A stretch of DNA of 64,000 nt from Paracoccaceae bacterium Fryx2 (GTDB lineage Bacteria; Pseudomonadota; Alphaproteobacteria; Rhodobacterales; Rhodobacteraceae): positions 372,001 to 436,000 of the forward strand of contig JAVSGI010000005.1 in NCBI GenBank assembly GCA_032334235.1, in the 5' to 3' direction. The translations under genes were made by a program, and so were the position numbers. This document shows, piece after piece, positions 1 through 7,414 of the stretch. Position 1 is the stretch's first letter. Every line of letters starts with the position of its first letter. The notes under the pieces were generated by a model. That model ran no database searches. It had not been told where the DNA came from and saw only the letters and a program-made list of their open reading frames with translations.

Positions 1-1
1 G

Positions 2-943
2 GCGCGCGGCTGCTCGGGGCGCCTGCTGGTGCTGGCGGCCACGGGCAACCTGCGCTCGGTGGTCTCGGGGCTGATCTTCGCGGTGGTGGCGCAGATGAGC
101 CTGCACGGCTGGCTGGCGCCCTTGCGCGACCGCATCGCGCGGCTCTGGGTCACGCCGGGCGGGCGCAATGTCGACCTGCGCGAGGCGCTGGGCCTGCCTG
201 CGCAAAGCGGCATGGTGCTGGGGCTCATGATCGCGGTGCTGGCGCTGTATCTGGCACGCCGCAACCGGATCGGGGCGGGCACGCTGGTCTTCGGGGCCGG
301 GGTCGGCTTTGCCGTGGCGCTGGGATGGGTGCTGACCTTCACGCTGGCACAGGCGAGTTTCGACCCGATGAGCGTGACCTCGGTCACCTTCACCGGGCCT
401 TCGGCCAACACGCTGATGTATTTCCTGACCCCCGACCGGGTGTTCGAATTCGACATCGGTCTGGTGCCCGGGGTATTTCTGGGTGCGTTCCTCGCAGCGG
501 CGTGGAAGGGCGAGTTGAAGTTTCAGGGCTTCGACGGCGAAGGCAGCATGCGCCGGGCGATGGTCGGCGCGGTGATGATGGGCTTTGGCGGGATGCTGGC
601 CGGGGGCTGCTCGATCGGGGCAGGGGTATCGGGCGGGTCGATCTTTGTCGCCACCGCCTGGCTTGCGCTGCTGTGCATGTGGATCGGGGCGGTTCTGACC
701 GATCTGGCGGGGCAGGGTGGCCGCCCCGGCGCGATGCTTGGCCGTGTCTCGGGGAGCGCCTCAAACCTCGTTCACGAACCTGTAGGCGCCATCCGCGCGT
801 TCGGCATGGCCGATGCCGCCGCCGGGCAGGTGAAAGCCGATCAGGCGCATTCCGTGCGACGCGATCTGATCCAGCAGGCCGACCCGCGTTGCGGCGGCCA
901 GCGCGCTGTCCTGATCCGAACCCGAGGCCCAGTCTGGCCGTGA
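2..943 (+). CDS. YeeE/YedE-family sulfur-compound transporter, 5' end outside window
   Basis: The gene is open from the first bases of the window (reading ARGCSGRLLVLAATGNLRS) and its start lies upstream. It is a polytopic membrane protein of the YeeE/YedE family, which imports small sulfur compounds. Family hallmarks are the early RGCSGR cysteine motif, the ATGNLRS segment and the late GCSIGAGVSGGS cysteine motif, each next to hydrophobic helices. The last membrane helix ends near base 710. The roughly 75 residues after it are not membrane-like and read antisense through the 3' end of the metallo-hydrolase gene. The stop codon TGA (941-943) is the first three bases of the IS3 inverted repeat, so the natural C-terminus is unclear. 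The position beside sox genes suggests a role in thiosulfate or sulfur uptake (inference). Confidence 0.8.
   Translation, partial: ARGCSGRLLVLAATGNLRSVVSGLIFAVVAQMSLHGWLAPLRDRIARLWVTPGGRNVDLREALGLPAQSGMVLGLMIAVLALYLARRNRIGAGTLVFGAGVGFAVALGWVLTFTLAQASFDPMSVTSVTFTGPSANTLMYFLTPDRVFEFDIGLVPGVFLGAFLAAAWKGELKFQGFDGEGSMRRAMVGAVMMGFGGMLAGGCSIGAGVSGGSIFVATAWLALLCMWIGAVLTDLAGQGGRPGAMLGRVSGSASNLVHEPVGAIRAFGMADAAAGQVKADQAHSVRRDLIQQADPRCGGQRAVLIRTRGPVWP
761..940 (-). pseudogene. 3' fragment of the sox-linked metallo-beta-lactamase-fold hydrolase
   Basis: On the minus strand, bases 940-761 continue the reading frame of the gene that breaks at 2277. They encode RPDWASGSDQDSALAAATR and about 40 further residues, ending at TGA (761-763). 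The segment has the composition of the C-terminal end of periplasmic SoxG/SoxH-type hydrolases. The codon at 938-940 (CGG on the minus strand) is one copy of the 3-bp target duplication. With one copy removed the whole protein is 305 residues. This fragment has no start or promoter of its own and is almost certainly not translated. Confidence 0.88.
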
Positions 944-981
944 ACCGCCCCGGGTTTACCGGAGGGTGGTTTGTTCAATGA

Positions 982-1887
982 CTACGCGACCATATCGAGT
1001 GAGTTCAGGTTTGCATAGAACGCCTCCTCTGCTTCTGCGGGTGGGATGTATCCGATTGGGCCAAGCAGGCGGCGGTTGTTATACCAATCGATCCATTTCA
1101 GCGTTTCCCATTCGACCTCGCGCATTGATTTCCAGGGGCCGATCTGGTTGATGACCTCTGTCTTGAACAGGCCGATGACGCATTCAGCCAAGGCGTTGTC
1201 ATAGGCATCGCCAACTGTTCCAACGGAAAGGTCGATCTCGGCCTTGGCCAGGCGTTCGGTGTATTTGATCGACAGGTATTGTGATCCGCGGTCCGAATGG
1301 TGGACCAAGCTCTTGTTATCCGGCGTCTTTCTTTGCCAGATCGCTTGCTCCAGCGCGTCGAGCACAAACTGGGTCTTCATCGATGTCGAGACGCGCCAAC
1401 CGACAATACGACGTGCAAAGACGTCGATGACGAAGGCCACGTAGACGGTGCCGGACCATGTGGGCACATAGGTGAAATCTGAAACCCACAGCTTGTTCGG
1501 CCGATCCGCCATGAACAGCCGGTTCACCTTGTCGTCCGGGCAAGGCAGAGACGTGTCAGGATTGGTCGTGATGACCTTCTTGCCACGGACCACGCCCCTG
1601 ATGCCCAGATGGCGCATCAATCGTTCCACGGTGCAGCGGGCGGCGTCTTCACCCTGCCGTCGCAAAACATGCCAGATCTTCCGCGCGCCATAGAGCTTGC
1701 GGTTGGCATCCCAGGCCGCGTCGATCTTGAGGCTCAGGGCGGCATCCGATTTGGCCCGGGCCGAGGCCCGGTCAGGATCACGCATGATCGCCCGCCGGTC
1801 ATAAAAGGTGGAAGGGGCAAACTGCAGTGCCCTGCAGATCGGCTCGACCCCGAATGCCTCTCGGCTTTCCTCAATGAAAGCAGTCAT
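982..1887 (-). CDS. IS3-family transposase OrfB (DDE integrase domain)
   Basis: This is the catalytic subunit of the IS3 transposase, 301 residues. An N-terminal HTH_21-like region (SREAFGVEPICRAL, YGARKIWHVLRRQG) precedes an rve integrase core. The catalytic residues are visible as D in KLWVSDFTYV, D in HHSDRGSQY and E in DNALAECVIG. The C-terminus has the family signature WYNNRRLLGPIGYIPP. The start overlaps the orfA stop as ATGA, so OrfB may be made by translational coupling or as a frameshifted OrfAB fusion. I did not find an obvious A6G slippery site. Confidence 0.95.
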   Translation of the reverse strand: MTAFIEESREAFGVEPICRALQFAPSTFYDRRAIMRDPDRASARAKSDAALSLKIDAAWDANRKLYGARKIWHVLRRQGEDAARCTVERLMRHLGIRGVVRGKKVITTNPDTSLPCPDDKVNRLFMADRPNKLWVSDFTYVPTWSGTVYVAFVIDVFARRIVGWRVSTSMKTQFVLDALEQAIWQRKTPDNKSLVHHSDRGSQYLSIKYTERLAKAEIDLSVGTVGDAYDNALAECVIGLFKTEVINQIGPWKSMREVEWETLKWIDWYNNRRLLGPIGYIPPAEAEEAFYANLNSLDMVA

Positions 1888-2234
1888 TTGCGAAACGGGC
1901 GGTCGAGCTCCGCCTGGGCAAAATACGCTGAAGCTTTGCGCAGAATCTCGTTCGCTTGCCGCAGTTCCCGGTTCTCGCGCTCAAGCTCTTTGATCCGCGC
2001 GATCTCAGCGCTGGTAGGTCCCGGCCGTTCGCCACCATCGCGCTGGACCTGTCGCATCCAGACGCGAAGGCTGTCCGTCGAACAGCCCAATTTACCTGCA
2101 ATCGCCGTCAGCGCCGCAGCCTCGCTCTGATAATCATCGCGGTGTTCCATCGCCAGCCGCACCGCACGCTCGCGGAACTCAGGTGAATACGGCTTCGAGG
2201 TCTTCTTCTTTGAGGTCTGTTCCATAACGGGCAA
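1884..2234 (-). CDS. IS3-family transposase OrfA (HTH_Tnp_1)
   Basis: A 116-residue DNA-binding partner of the IS3 transposase. It has the family layout: a basic N-terminus (KKKTSKPYSPEFRERAVRLA), a helix-turn-helix (IAGKLGCSTDSLRVWMRQ) and a leucine-zipper-like helix (IKELERENRELRQANEILRKA). It ends with the typical AYFAQAELDRP segment that precedes OrfB in IS3-group elements. The start lies 42 bases inside the right inverted-repeat end, as expected for the first gene of the element. Confidence 0.93.
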   Translation of the reverse strand: MPVMEQTSKKKTSKPYSPEFRERAVRLAMEHRDDYQSEAAALTAIAGKLGCSTDSLRVWMRQVQRDGGERPGPTSAEIARIKELERENRELRQANEILRKASAYFAQAELDRPFRK

Positions 2235-2276
2235 TTCTCCGAGAGTTTTGCCCTCCGGTAAACCCGGGGCGGTTCA

Positions 2277-3017
2277 CCGCTCGAACGCCACATGGTGGTT
2301 GCCCAGCGCATCGCCGACCACCATCGCAGCGTCGGACCCCGCGCCAAGCTGAAAGGCCATGTGCCCCGGCGTATGGCCGGGGGTCAGGCGGGCCGCGACA
2401 CCGGGCAGGATTTCCTGCCCGTCGCCGACGAAGGTCACCCGGTCGGCGATGACCGCAAGGCGCCGGGCCGCACCCACGGCAAAGGTGGTTCGGGCCGCGC
2501 CGATGGTCGCCACGGTGTTCGGGTCGGTCCAGTAGTCGTACTCTGCCTGCCCGATCAGGAAGGCCGCGTTGGGGAACAGCGGGTCGTCGAATTCGTCGAG
2601 CAGCCCCCAGAGGTGGTCGGGGTGGGCGCGGGTGAAGACGACATGGGTGATGTCATCCGCCGTGACCCCCAGCAGGTCCATCGCCTCGGCCAGCTTGCCA
2701 GCCGATGGCTGGAAATCGGGGCCGGCGCCCACGTCGAACAGCACGGTGCTGCTGCCGTCGCGCAGCAGGGTGACGTTGCAGGGCGGCTCCAGCCGGTCGG
2801 TCGGCAGGCCGTGTTTCGCCATGATCGCCGCCATTTCCGCGGGTGGCATTCCGCCGAGGATGAAATCGCCCGGCAGCACAAGGTGGCCATCGGACAGGGT
2901 GTCGATCTGCATCGTGCCCAGCGTCAGGGTCGATCCGGCCCAGAGGCGGCGCGGCAGAAGCGGGGCAAGGCCGGTGGCCAGCGCGGCTTGCAGCAGGTGG
3001 CGGCGGGTCAGGGTCAT
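2277..3017 (-). pseudogene. 5' fragment of the sox-linked metallo-beta-lactamase-fold hydrolase (SoxG/SoxH-like), cut by IS3
   Basis: Residues 1-247 of a periplasmic zinc hydrolase related to the SoxG/SoxH proteins at the end of sox operons, whose exact role is not settled. The N-terminus (LTRRHLLQAALATGLAPLL) looks like a twin-arginine signal peptide. The metallo-beta-lactamase core is visible as VVFTRAHPDHLWG, LTPGHTPGHMAF and VVGDALGNHH. The first histidine of HxHxDH is Arg (CGC; His would be CAC), so a zinc ligand may already be missing. The frame runs into the IS end, where TGA stops it after FER. It lies 54 bases downstream of soxF and would be the last gene of the sox operon. Confidence 0.9.
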
Positions 3018-3071
3018 GGCAGTCTCCTTCGGCAGGGTTCGGGCGGGCGCTGTCGCGCCCGCCGCCGGTGG

Positions 3072-4334
3072 TCAGCCGAAGATGTCGGCGGTGATGCCTG
3101 CGTACCAGCCGAGGCTTTCCTCGTAAGTCGCCTTGCGCAGGGCGGCATCCTCGCCCGTCGCGCTGATGAAGCTTTCGACGCTCGCGATCTTTTCCGGCGT
3201 CGGCTCGTAGCTGGCGCCGACCTTGACCCCGTCATCGGTCGCGATCAGCGACCAGCAGGTGTTGGAGTATTTCGCCGGGAACACCTTCGATCCGGTCAAC
3301 TCGCCCCTTATCGCCATTGCCGCCACCTTGGCCTGGCTGTTGGCCGAGAAGCCCGATTTCGGCATGTCGCCCTGCGCCGAGGCATCGCCCAGCACCCAGA
3401 CCGCCGGATCTGCGCGCGACACCATGCTGGCCGGATCGACCGGTGCCCAGCCCGAGTCGTCGGTGACGCCCGCAAGCGCCGCGATCTTGCCCGCCACCTG
3501 GCCGGGGATCACGTTGCAGACATCGACCTTTTCGGCCTCGCCGTCGATCAGCACTTCCATGCTGTCGGGGCGAACCTCGACGGCATTGCCGCCCATGTCG
3601 GGGCCGACCCATTCCACCATGCCGGAATAGTGCTTGCCCCAGCCTTCCTCGAACAGCGCCTGTTTGGAGTATTTGTCCTTCGGGTCCAGCACGAGGATCT
3701 TGGCGGTCGGGTTCCGCTCTTTCAGCACATGCGCCACCATCGACACCCGCTCGTAGGGGCCGGGCGGGCAGCGGAAGGGGTTGGGCGGGGCCACCATGCA
3801 GAAGGTGCCGCCCTGCGGCATCGCCTCGATCTGGGCGCGCAAGAGCTGGGTCTGGGGGCCGGCCTTGTAGGCGTGCGGCATGATTTCCGCAACGTCGAGC
3901 GACCAGCCCGGCACGCTGTCGTCCTTGAAGTCGATCCCGGGCGAGAGCACCAGCCTGTCATAGGGAAGCACCTGCCCGCCCGCCAGCGTGACGGTCTTCG
4001 CCGCCCGGTCCACGCCCGCCGCCATGTCATGCACCACGGTGATGCCCTCGGCACCAAGCTTGGTGTAGCCGTGCTGCAGGCTTTCAAAGGTGCGGAAGCC
4101 GCCGAGGTATAGGTTGGAAAAGAAGCAGGTGGTGTAGGTGGTGTTCGGCTCGATCAGCGTCACATCCAGCGCGCCCTGCGAATCCTTCGCCAGATAGCGC
4201 GCGACGGTCGCCCCGCCCGCGCCGCCGCCGATCACCACGACGCGGGGTTTGGTCTGCCCCCAGAGCATCGGGGCCGACAGGGAAGCGGTGGCGGCTGCGG
4301 CCGAGCCGAGGAAAAGGCGTCTGTTCAGATGCAT
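3072..4334 (-). CDS. soxF: SoxF, FAD sulfide dehydrogenase flavoprotein
   Basis: A 420-residue homologue of the flavoprotein subunit of flavocytochrome c sulfide dehydrogenase (FccB); SoxF enhances thiosulfate oxidation in Paracoccus. It starts at ATG 4334 with AAGGGAGGAG about 8 bases upstream and a Tat-like leader (MHLNRRLFLGSAAAATASL). An upstream in-frame ATG would bury the signal peptide, so it is rejected. The FAD-binding Rossmann motif is VVVIGGGAGGATVARYL near residue 30. The family cysteine segment TTCFFSNLYLGG and the C-terminal FCSD domain (NTCWSLIATDDGVKVGASY) are present. It forms a pair with the diheme cytochrome SoxE encoded just upstream. Confidence 0.93.
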   Translation of the reverse strand: MHLNRRLFLGSAAAATASLSAPMLWGQTKPRVVVIGGGAGGATVARYLAKDSQGALDVTLIEPNTTYTTCFFSNLYLGGFRTFESLQHGYTKLGAEGITVVHDMAAGVDRAAKTVTLAGGQVLPYDRLVLSPGIDFKDDSVPGWSLDVAEIMPHAYKAGPQTQLLRAQIEAMPQGGTFCMVAPPNPFRCPPGPYERVSMVAHVLKERNPTAKILVLDPKDKYSKQALFEEGWGKHYSGMVEWVGPDMGGNAVEVRPDSMEVLIDGEAEKVDVCNVIPGQVAGKIAALAGVTDDSGWAPVDPASMVSRADPAVWVLGDASAQGDMPKSGFSANSQAKVAAMAIRGELTGSKVFPAKYSNTCWSLIATDDGVKVGASYEPTPEKIASVESFISATGEDAALRKATYEESLGWYAGITADIFG

Positions 4335-4414
4335 GGTGGGTCTCCTCCCTTGGGTGTGTTGGTCCGGTTCCTTTGCGGCTTCCGGTGTGGTCTGCGCGTT
4401 TGCTGTCATGCCGC

Positions 4415-5128
4415 CTATTGCCCCTGCGTGGTGAAGTAGGCGGCCAGGGCGGCGATTTCCTCGTTCGACAGCCGCCCCGCCATCATCTGCATCACCGGAT
4501 GCGGGCGCAGCTTCTGCTTGTAGGCGTGTAGCGCCACCACGAAATCCTCCGGCGGCCAGCCGGTGATCGAGGGGATGCCCTGATCGCTGCCGTCCGCCTG
4601 ATGGCAGGTGGCACATTCCGATGAAAGGTAGGCGCCATATTCGGCGTCGCCCTCCAGCGCCAGGATCGCGGGGTCGAGGCCCGGGGTCGTCTTGCGGGCG
4701 GTGGGTTCGGCCTCGGGAATGTCGCGCGGGCGGTCGGAGTAGTCGCGCAGGTAGGCCAGCAGGTCGGCGCGGCCGGTGTCATCCGCCAAGCCGGGGTAGT
4801 TCATCCGCGTGCCTGAAACCAGCGCCTTGGGATTGGCAAGATAGGGGTCGAGCGTCTCCAGCGTCCAGGTCAGGCCGTCGTTGCCCATCCGGGTCATGGC
4901 CTTGGAATACTTGAAGCTTTCGGCCGTGCCCGCCCGTCGCCCGAAGATGCCGTTGAGCTGCGGGCCGACCCGGTTGATCGCGCCTGCGCCGATCTGGTGG
5001 CAGGCGGTGCACTGGCGTTCGAACAGGTGCGCACCGCGTTGGGCGTCGCCGATAAGCTCGGCTGCCGCCGGTTGCGCAAGGCATCCGGCGGCAAGGGCAA
5101 GGGCGCGCAAGAAGCGGCCTGTCGGCAT
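4415..5128 (-). CDS. soxE: SoxE, diheme cytochrome c partner of SoxF
   Basis: A 237-residue periplasmic c-type cytochrome with a signal peptide (cleavage after AQPAAA, about residue 23) and two heme sites, CTACH (40-44) and CATCH (172-176). The first half resembles class I cytochrome c (GPQLNGIFGRRAG, FKYSKAM, TRMNYPGL). The second resembles the cytochrome subunit of flavocytochrome c. It would accept electrons from SoxF. The start codon sits two bases after the soxD stop (TGAAATG), so translation is probably coupled to soxD and depends on transcription through the interrupted soxC. Confidence 0.92.
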   Translation of the reverse strand: MPTGRFLRALALAAGCLAQPAAAELIGDAQRGAHLFERQCTACHQIGAGAINRVGPQLNGIFGRRAGTAESFKYSKAMTRMGNDGLTWTLETLDPYLANPKALVSGTRMNYPGLADDTGRADLLAYLRDYSDRPRDIPEAEPTARKTTPGLDPAILALEGDAEYGAYLSSECATCHQADGSDQGIPSITGWPPEDFVVALHAYKQKLRPHPVMQMMAGRLSNEEIAALAAYFTTQGQ

Positions 5129-5129
5129 T

Positions 5130-6215
5130 TCAGCCCCCGAAGGTTGACAGATAGGCGATCACCGCCGCCCGGTCCTCGGGCTTTTTAAGCCCGACGAAGG
5201 ACATCTTGTTCTTGGGAACAAAGCCCTTGGGGTCCAGCAGGTAGGCGTCGATGCTGGCGGCATCCCAGACCAGACCATCGGCCGCTGCCTTGGTCATCGC
5301 GGGCGAATACTTGAAGCCCTCGACCGTGGCCGCGCTGCGCCCGACGATGCCGTTCATCATCGGCCCGGTGCTGTTCTTGGCCTTGTCGCCGACCTTGTGG
5401 CAGGCGGCGCATTTCTTGAACACCTTCTCGCCGGCCGACACCAGGTCCGGGACGGCTGCGGCTGCCGGTTCGGCTGCCGCAGGCGCGGGGGCAGGTTCGG
5501 GAGCGGGCGCTTCGGCAACTGGCGTTTCCACGGGGGCCTCTGGCTCCGCTGCCACCACTGGCACCGGGTCATTGTCGTCCTGCGTGTCGGGCGTCACGTC
5601 CAGCACCGTGGCATGGGCGGTGATCTCCACCGTTGCCTTGCAGTTTTCCATGCAGGGCGGGGCGCTGAAGGCGGCGAGTTCGGTGGCGTCGCGGTCATCG
5701 ACGAATAAGCCGTCGGCATTGGGCATCGCCACGTCAAGGAAGGTTTCCTTCGACAGCACGAAGTCATCCTCCACCAGATCGTTGGAATACAGGATGTAAG
5801 CCACGATTGCATAAACCCCGTCGGGCGCAAGCGTCTGGGCATTGCCGAACGGCATCGAGCGGTGAACATAGTCCCAGGTCGTTGACAGATACGGCCAGTA
5901 GGAGCCGACGGTTTTCAGCGGATCGTCGCGGTTCAGCGTATCCCGCCCGCCCGCGAGTTTCGGCCAGTTGTCGACGCCTTCGGCAAACTCGCCGTGGCAG
6001 ACCGCGCATTTCTCGGAAAAAACTTCCTCGCCGGTCGCCACGTCGCCCGAGCCTTCGGGCAGGCCAAGACCATCGGGGCGCACGTCCAGATCCCAGGCGG
6101 CGATTTCCTCGGGCAGGGCGGGGCGGCCGAGGCCGATCTTTTCCGCCAGCGCCGGGGCGGCGCAGAGCATGGAGGCCAGTGCGAGGCCGATCATCCGTTC
6201 AGGAAACTTCGACAT
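5130..6215 (-). CDS. soxD: SoxD, diheme c-type cytochrome subunit of sulfur dehydrogenase SoxCD
   Basis: 361 residues with a signal peptide (LALASMLCAAPALA). Heme site CAVCH (70-74) lies in the conserved N-terminal SoxD domain (DGLGLPEGSGDVATGEEVF). An Ala/Pro/Glu-rich linker covers roughly residues 215-260. CAACH (269-273) lies in a class I cytochrome c domain ending MSFVGLKKPEDRAAVIAYL. SoxD transfers electrons from SoxC during oxidation of the SoxY-bound sulfane. ATG 6215 with GGAGAGG upstream overlaps the soxC 3' end by 17 bases; longer in-frame starts lie inside soxC and lack a leader. The gene is intact, but its partner SoxC is broken, so no functional SoxCD is expected. Confidence 0.94.
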   Translation of the reverse strand: MSKFPERMIGLALASMLCAAPALAEKIGLGRPALPEEIAAWDLDVRPDGLGLPEGSGDVATGEEVFSEKCAVCHGEFAEGVDNWPKLAGGRDTLNRDDPLKTVGSYWPYLSTTWDYVHRSMPFGNAQTLAPDGVYAIVAYILYSNDLVEDDFVLSKETFLDVAMPNADGLFVDDRDATELAAFSAPPCMENCKATVEITAHATVLDVTPDTQDDNDPVPVVAAEPEAPVETPVAEAPAPEPAPAPAAAEPAAAAVPDLVSAGEKVFKKCAACHKVGDKAKNSTGPMMNGIVGRSAATVEGFKYSPAMTKAAADGLVWDAASIDAYLLDPKGFVPKNKMSFVGLKKPEDRAAVIAYLSTFGG

Positions 6216-6503
6216 TCTCGGCCTCTCCGTTCGCCTTGACCCACCAGGTCTGGATGCAGTTGTTGTGATAGACCGAATTGACGCCGCGCACTTCGCGCAG
6301 TTGCGTCTTGGTCGGCTGCACATAGCCCGTGCTGTCGATGGCGCGCGACTGCAGCAGCATCTCTGACCCGTCCCAGACGTGATCGACATAGAAGCGGCGC
6401 AGCGCCTTGTCATGCGGCTGCGGCTGAAGCCGGGCCTCTCTCCACGTCTTGCCGCCGTCCAGCGTCACGTCCACCCGGGTAATCGAGCCGCGGCCCGACC
6501 AGG
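6199..6503 (-). pseudogene. soxC: soxC 3' fragment, separated by IS21-family element
   Basis: Encodes the C-terminal ~100 residues of SoxC: AWSGRGSITRVDVTLDGGKTW, then DHVWDGSEMLLQSRAIDSTG and YHNNCIQTWWVKANGEAE. This is the Mo-co dimerisation domain of the sulfite-oxidase family. The reading frame joins the 5' fragment exactly across the target duplication (VITGL|AWSGRG). A TTG inside the IS end could give a 107-residue fragment, but this would lack the cofactor-binding part. The end overlaps soxD. Confidence 0.95.
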
Positions 6504-6598
6504 CCAGACTGTAGCGCGTCAACCAGCATGTCCGTGACCGTCAACCACGTTGGCCGGTTTTAGGCCGCTGGGTTGGCGTATCTGGAATTGTTTTTCGC

Positions 6599-7414
6599 TC
6601 AGCCTTCTCCTTTGTCCTTGTTGTCGGCGATGGTTGTCGTTGGCGGTCTGCTCAGCGCCTCTTTGTTGGAGGCGGCCGCGCGCTGGCGGAAGCTTTCGGC
6701 ATTCATCTCCAGGATCGCTGCGTGATGAACCAGCCGGTCGATGGCGGCGACGGTCATCGCCTTGTCCGGGAAGATCTGGTCCCAGCCGCTGAAGGGCTGG
6801 TTGGCGGCGATGGCGATGCTGCGGCATTCGTAGCGCCGGGCGATCAGCTCGAAGAGCACGCCTGTCTCGGCCTGATCCTTGTGGGCGTAGGTGATGTCGT
6901 CGAGGATGATCAGGTCGAACTTGTCGAGCTTGGCGAGCGCGGCTTCGAGCACCAGATCGCGGCGGGCGGCCTGAAGTCGCTGCACCAGATCGCTGGTCCG
7001 GGTATAGAACACGCGGTGTCCCCGCTCGATCAGGGCATGGCCTATCGCGCAGAGAATGTGCGTTTTGCCCGTGCCGGAATTGCCGATGGCGATCAGATTG
7101 CCGCCACCCTCCAGCCAGTCGCCGGCCGCCAAGGCCTCGATCCGGGCGCGCGGCAGGGTTGGCAGCGCCTTGAAGTCGAAGGTCGCCAGCGTCTTGCCAG
7201 CCGGTAGCTGTGCCTCGTTCATGTGGCGCTGAATGCGGCGCATGTCGCGCTCGGCCAGTTCGTATTCCGCGAGGACGGCCAGAAAGCGGGCAGCGGGCCA
7301 GCCTTCGGCATCGGCGCGGGTGGCGATGTCGGCCCAAAGCTTGTGGAAGCTGGGCAGGCGCAGCGCGGTCAGCATGCCTGGCAGCGTGTGGATGTCGATC
7401 TCGCGGGAGGTCAT
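6599..7414 (-). CDS. istB: IstB, AAA+ ATPase helper of IS21-family transposition
   Basis: 271 residues of the DnaC/IstB family, which remodels the IstA-DNA complex and helps choose targets. The Walker A motif is GNSGTGKT and Walker B is DLIILDDITYAHKD. The N-terminal IstB domain (LPSFHKLWADIATRADAEGW) and the sensor-like SIAIAANQPFSGW segment are present. Its ATG overlaps the istA stop as ATGA (7411-7414), showing translational coupling. The C-terminal 30 residues are a polar tail. Confidence 0.94.
   Translation of the reverse strand: MTSREIDIHTLPGMLTALRLPSFHKLWADIATRADAEGWPAARFLAVLAEYELAERDMRRIQRHMNEAQLPAGKTLATFDFKALPTLPRARIEALAAGDWLEGGGNLIAIGNSGTGKTHILCAIGHALIERGHRVFYTRTSDLVQRLQAARRDLVLEAALAKLDKFDLIILDDITYAHKDQAETGVLFELIARRYECRSIAIAANQPFSGWDQIFPDKAMTVAAIDRLVHHAAILEMNAESFRQRAAASNKEALSRPPTTTIADNKDKGEG

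Larger units (their letters stand above)
941..2276 (-). mobile_element. IS3-family insertion sequence, 1336 bp
   Basis: The element is bounded by perfect 26-bp inverted repeats at 941-966 and 2251-2276, beginning TGAACCGCCCCGGG. It is flanked by a 3-bp direct repeat CCG (938-940 and 2277-2279), the target duplication size usual for IS3. It carries orfA and orfB on the minus strand, overlapping by ATGA. Both reading frames are open and the DDE triad is present, so it looks active. It interrupts the metallo-beta-lactamase gene of the sox cluster. Joining 937 to 2277 restores that gene exactly. Confidence 0.95.

Noticed and set aside
2292-4112. 606-codon plus-strand frame opposite the hydrolase and soxF
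   Set aside because: Antisense shadow; soxF has all FccB motifs. It matters only because the YeeE frame would run into it if the IS were absent.
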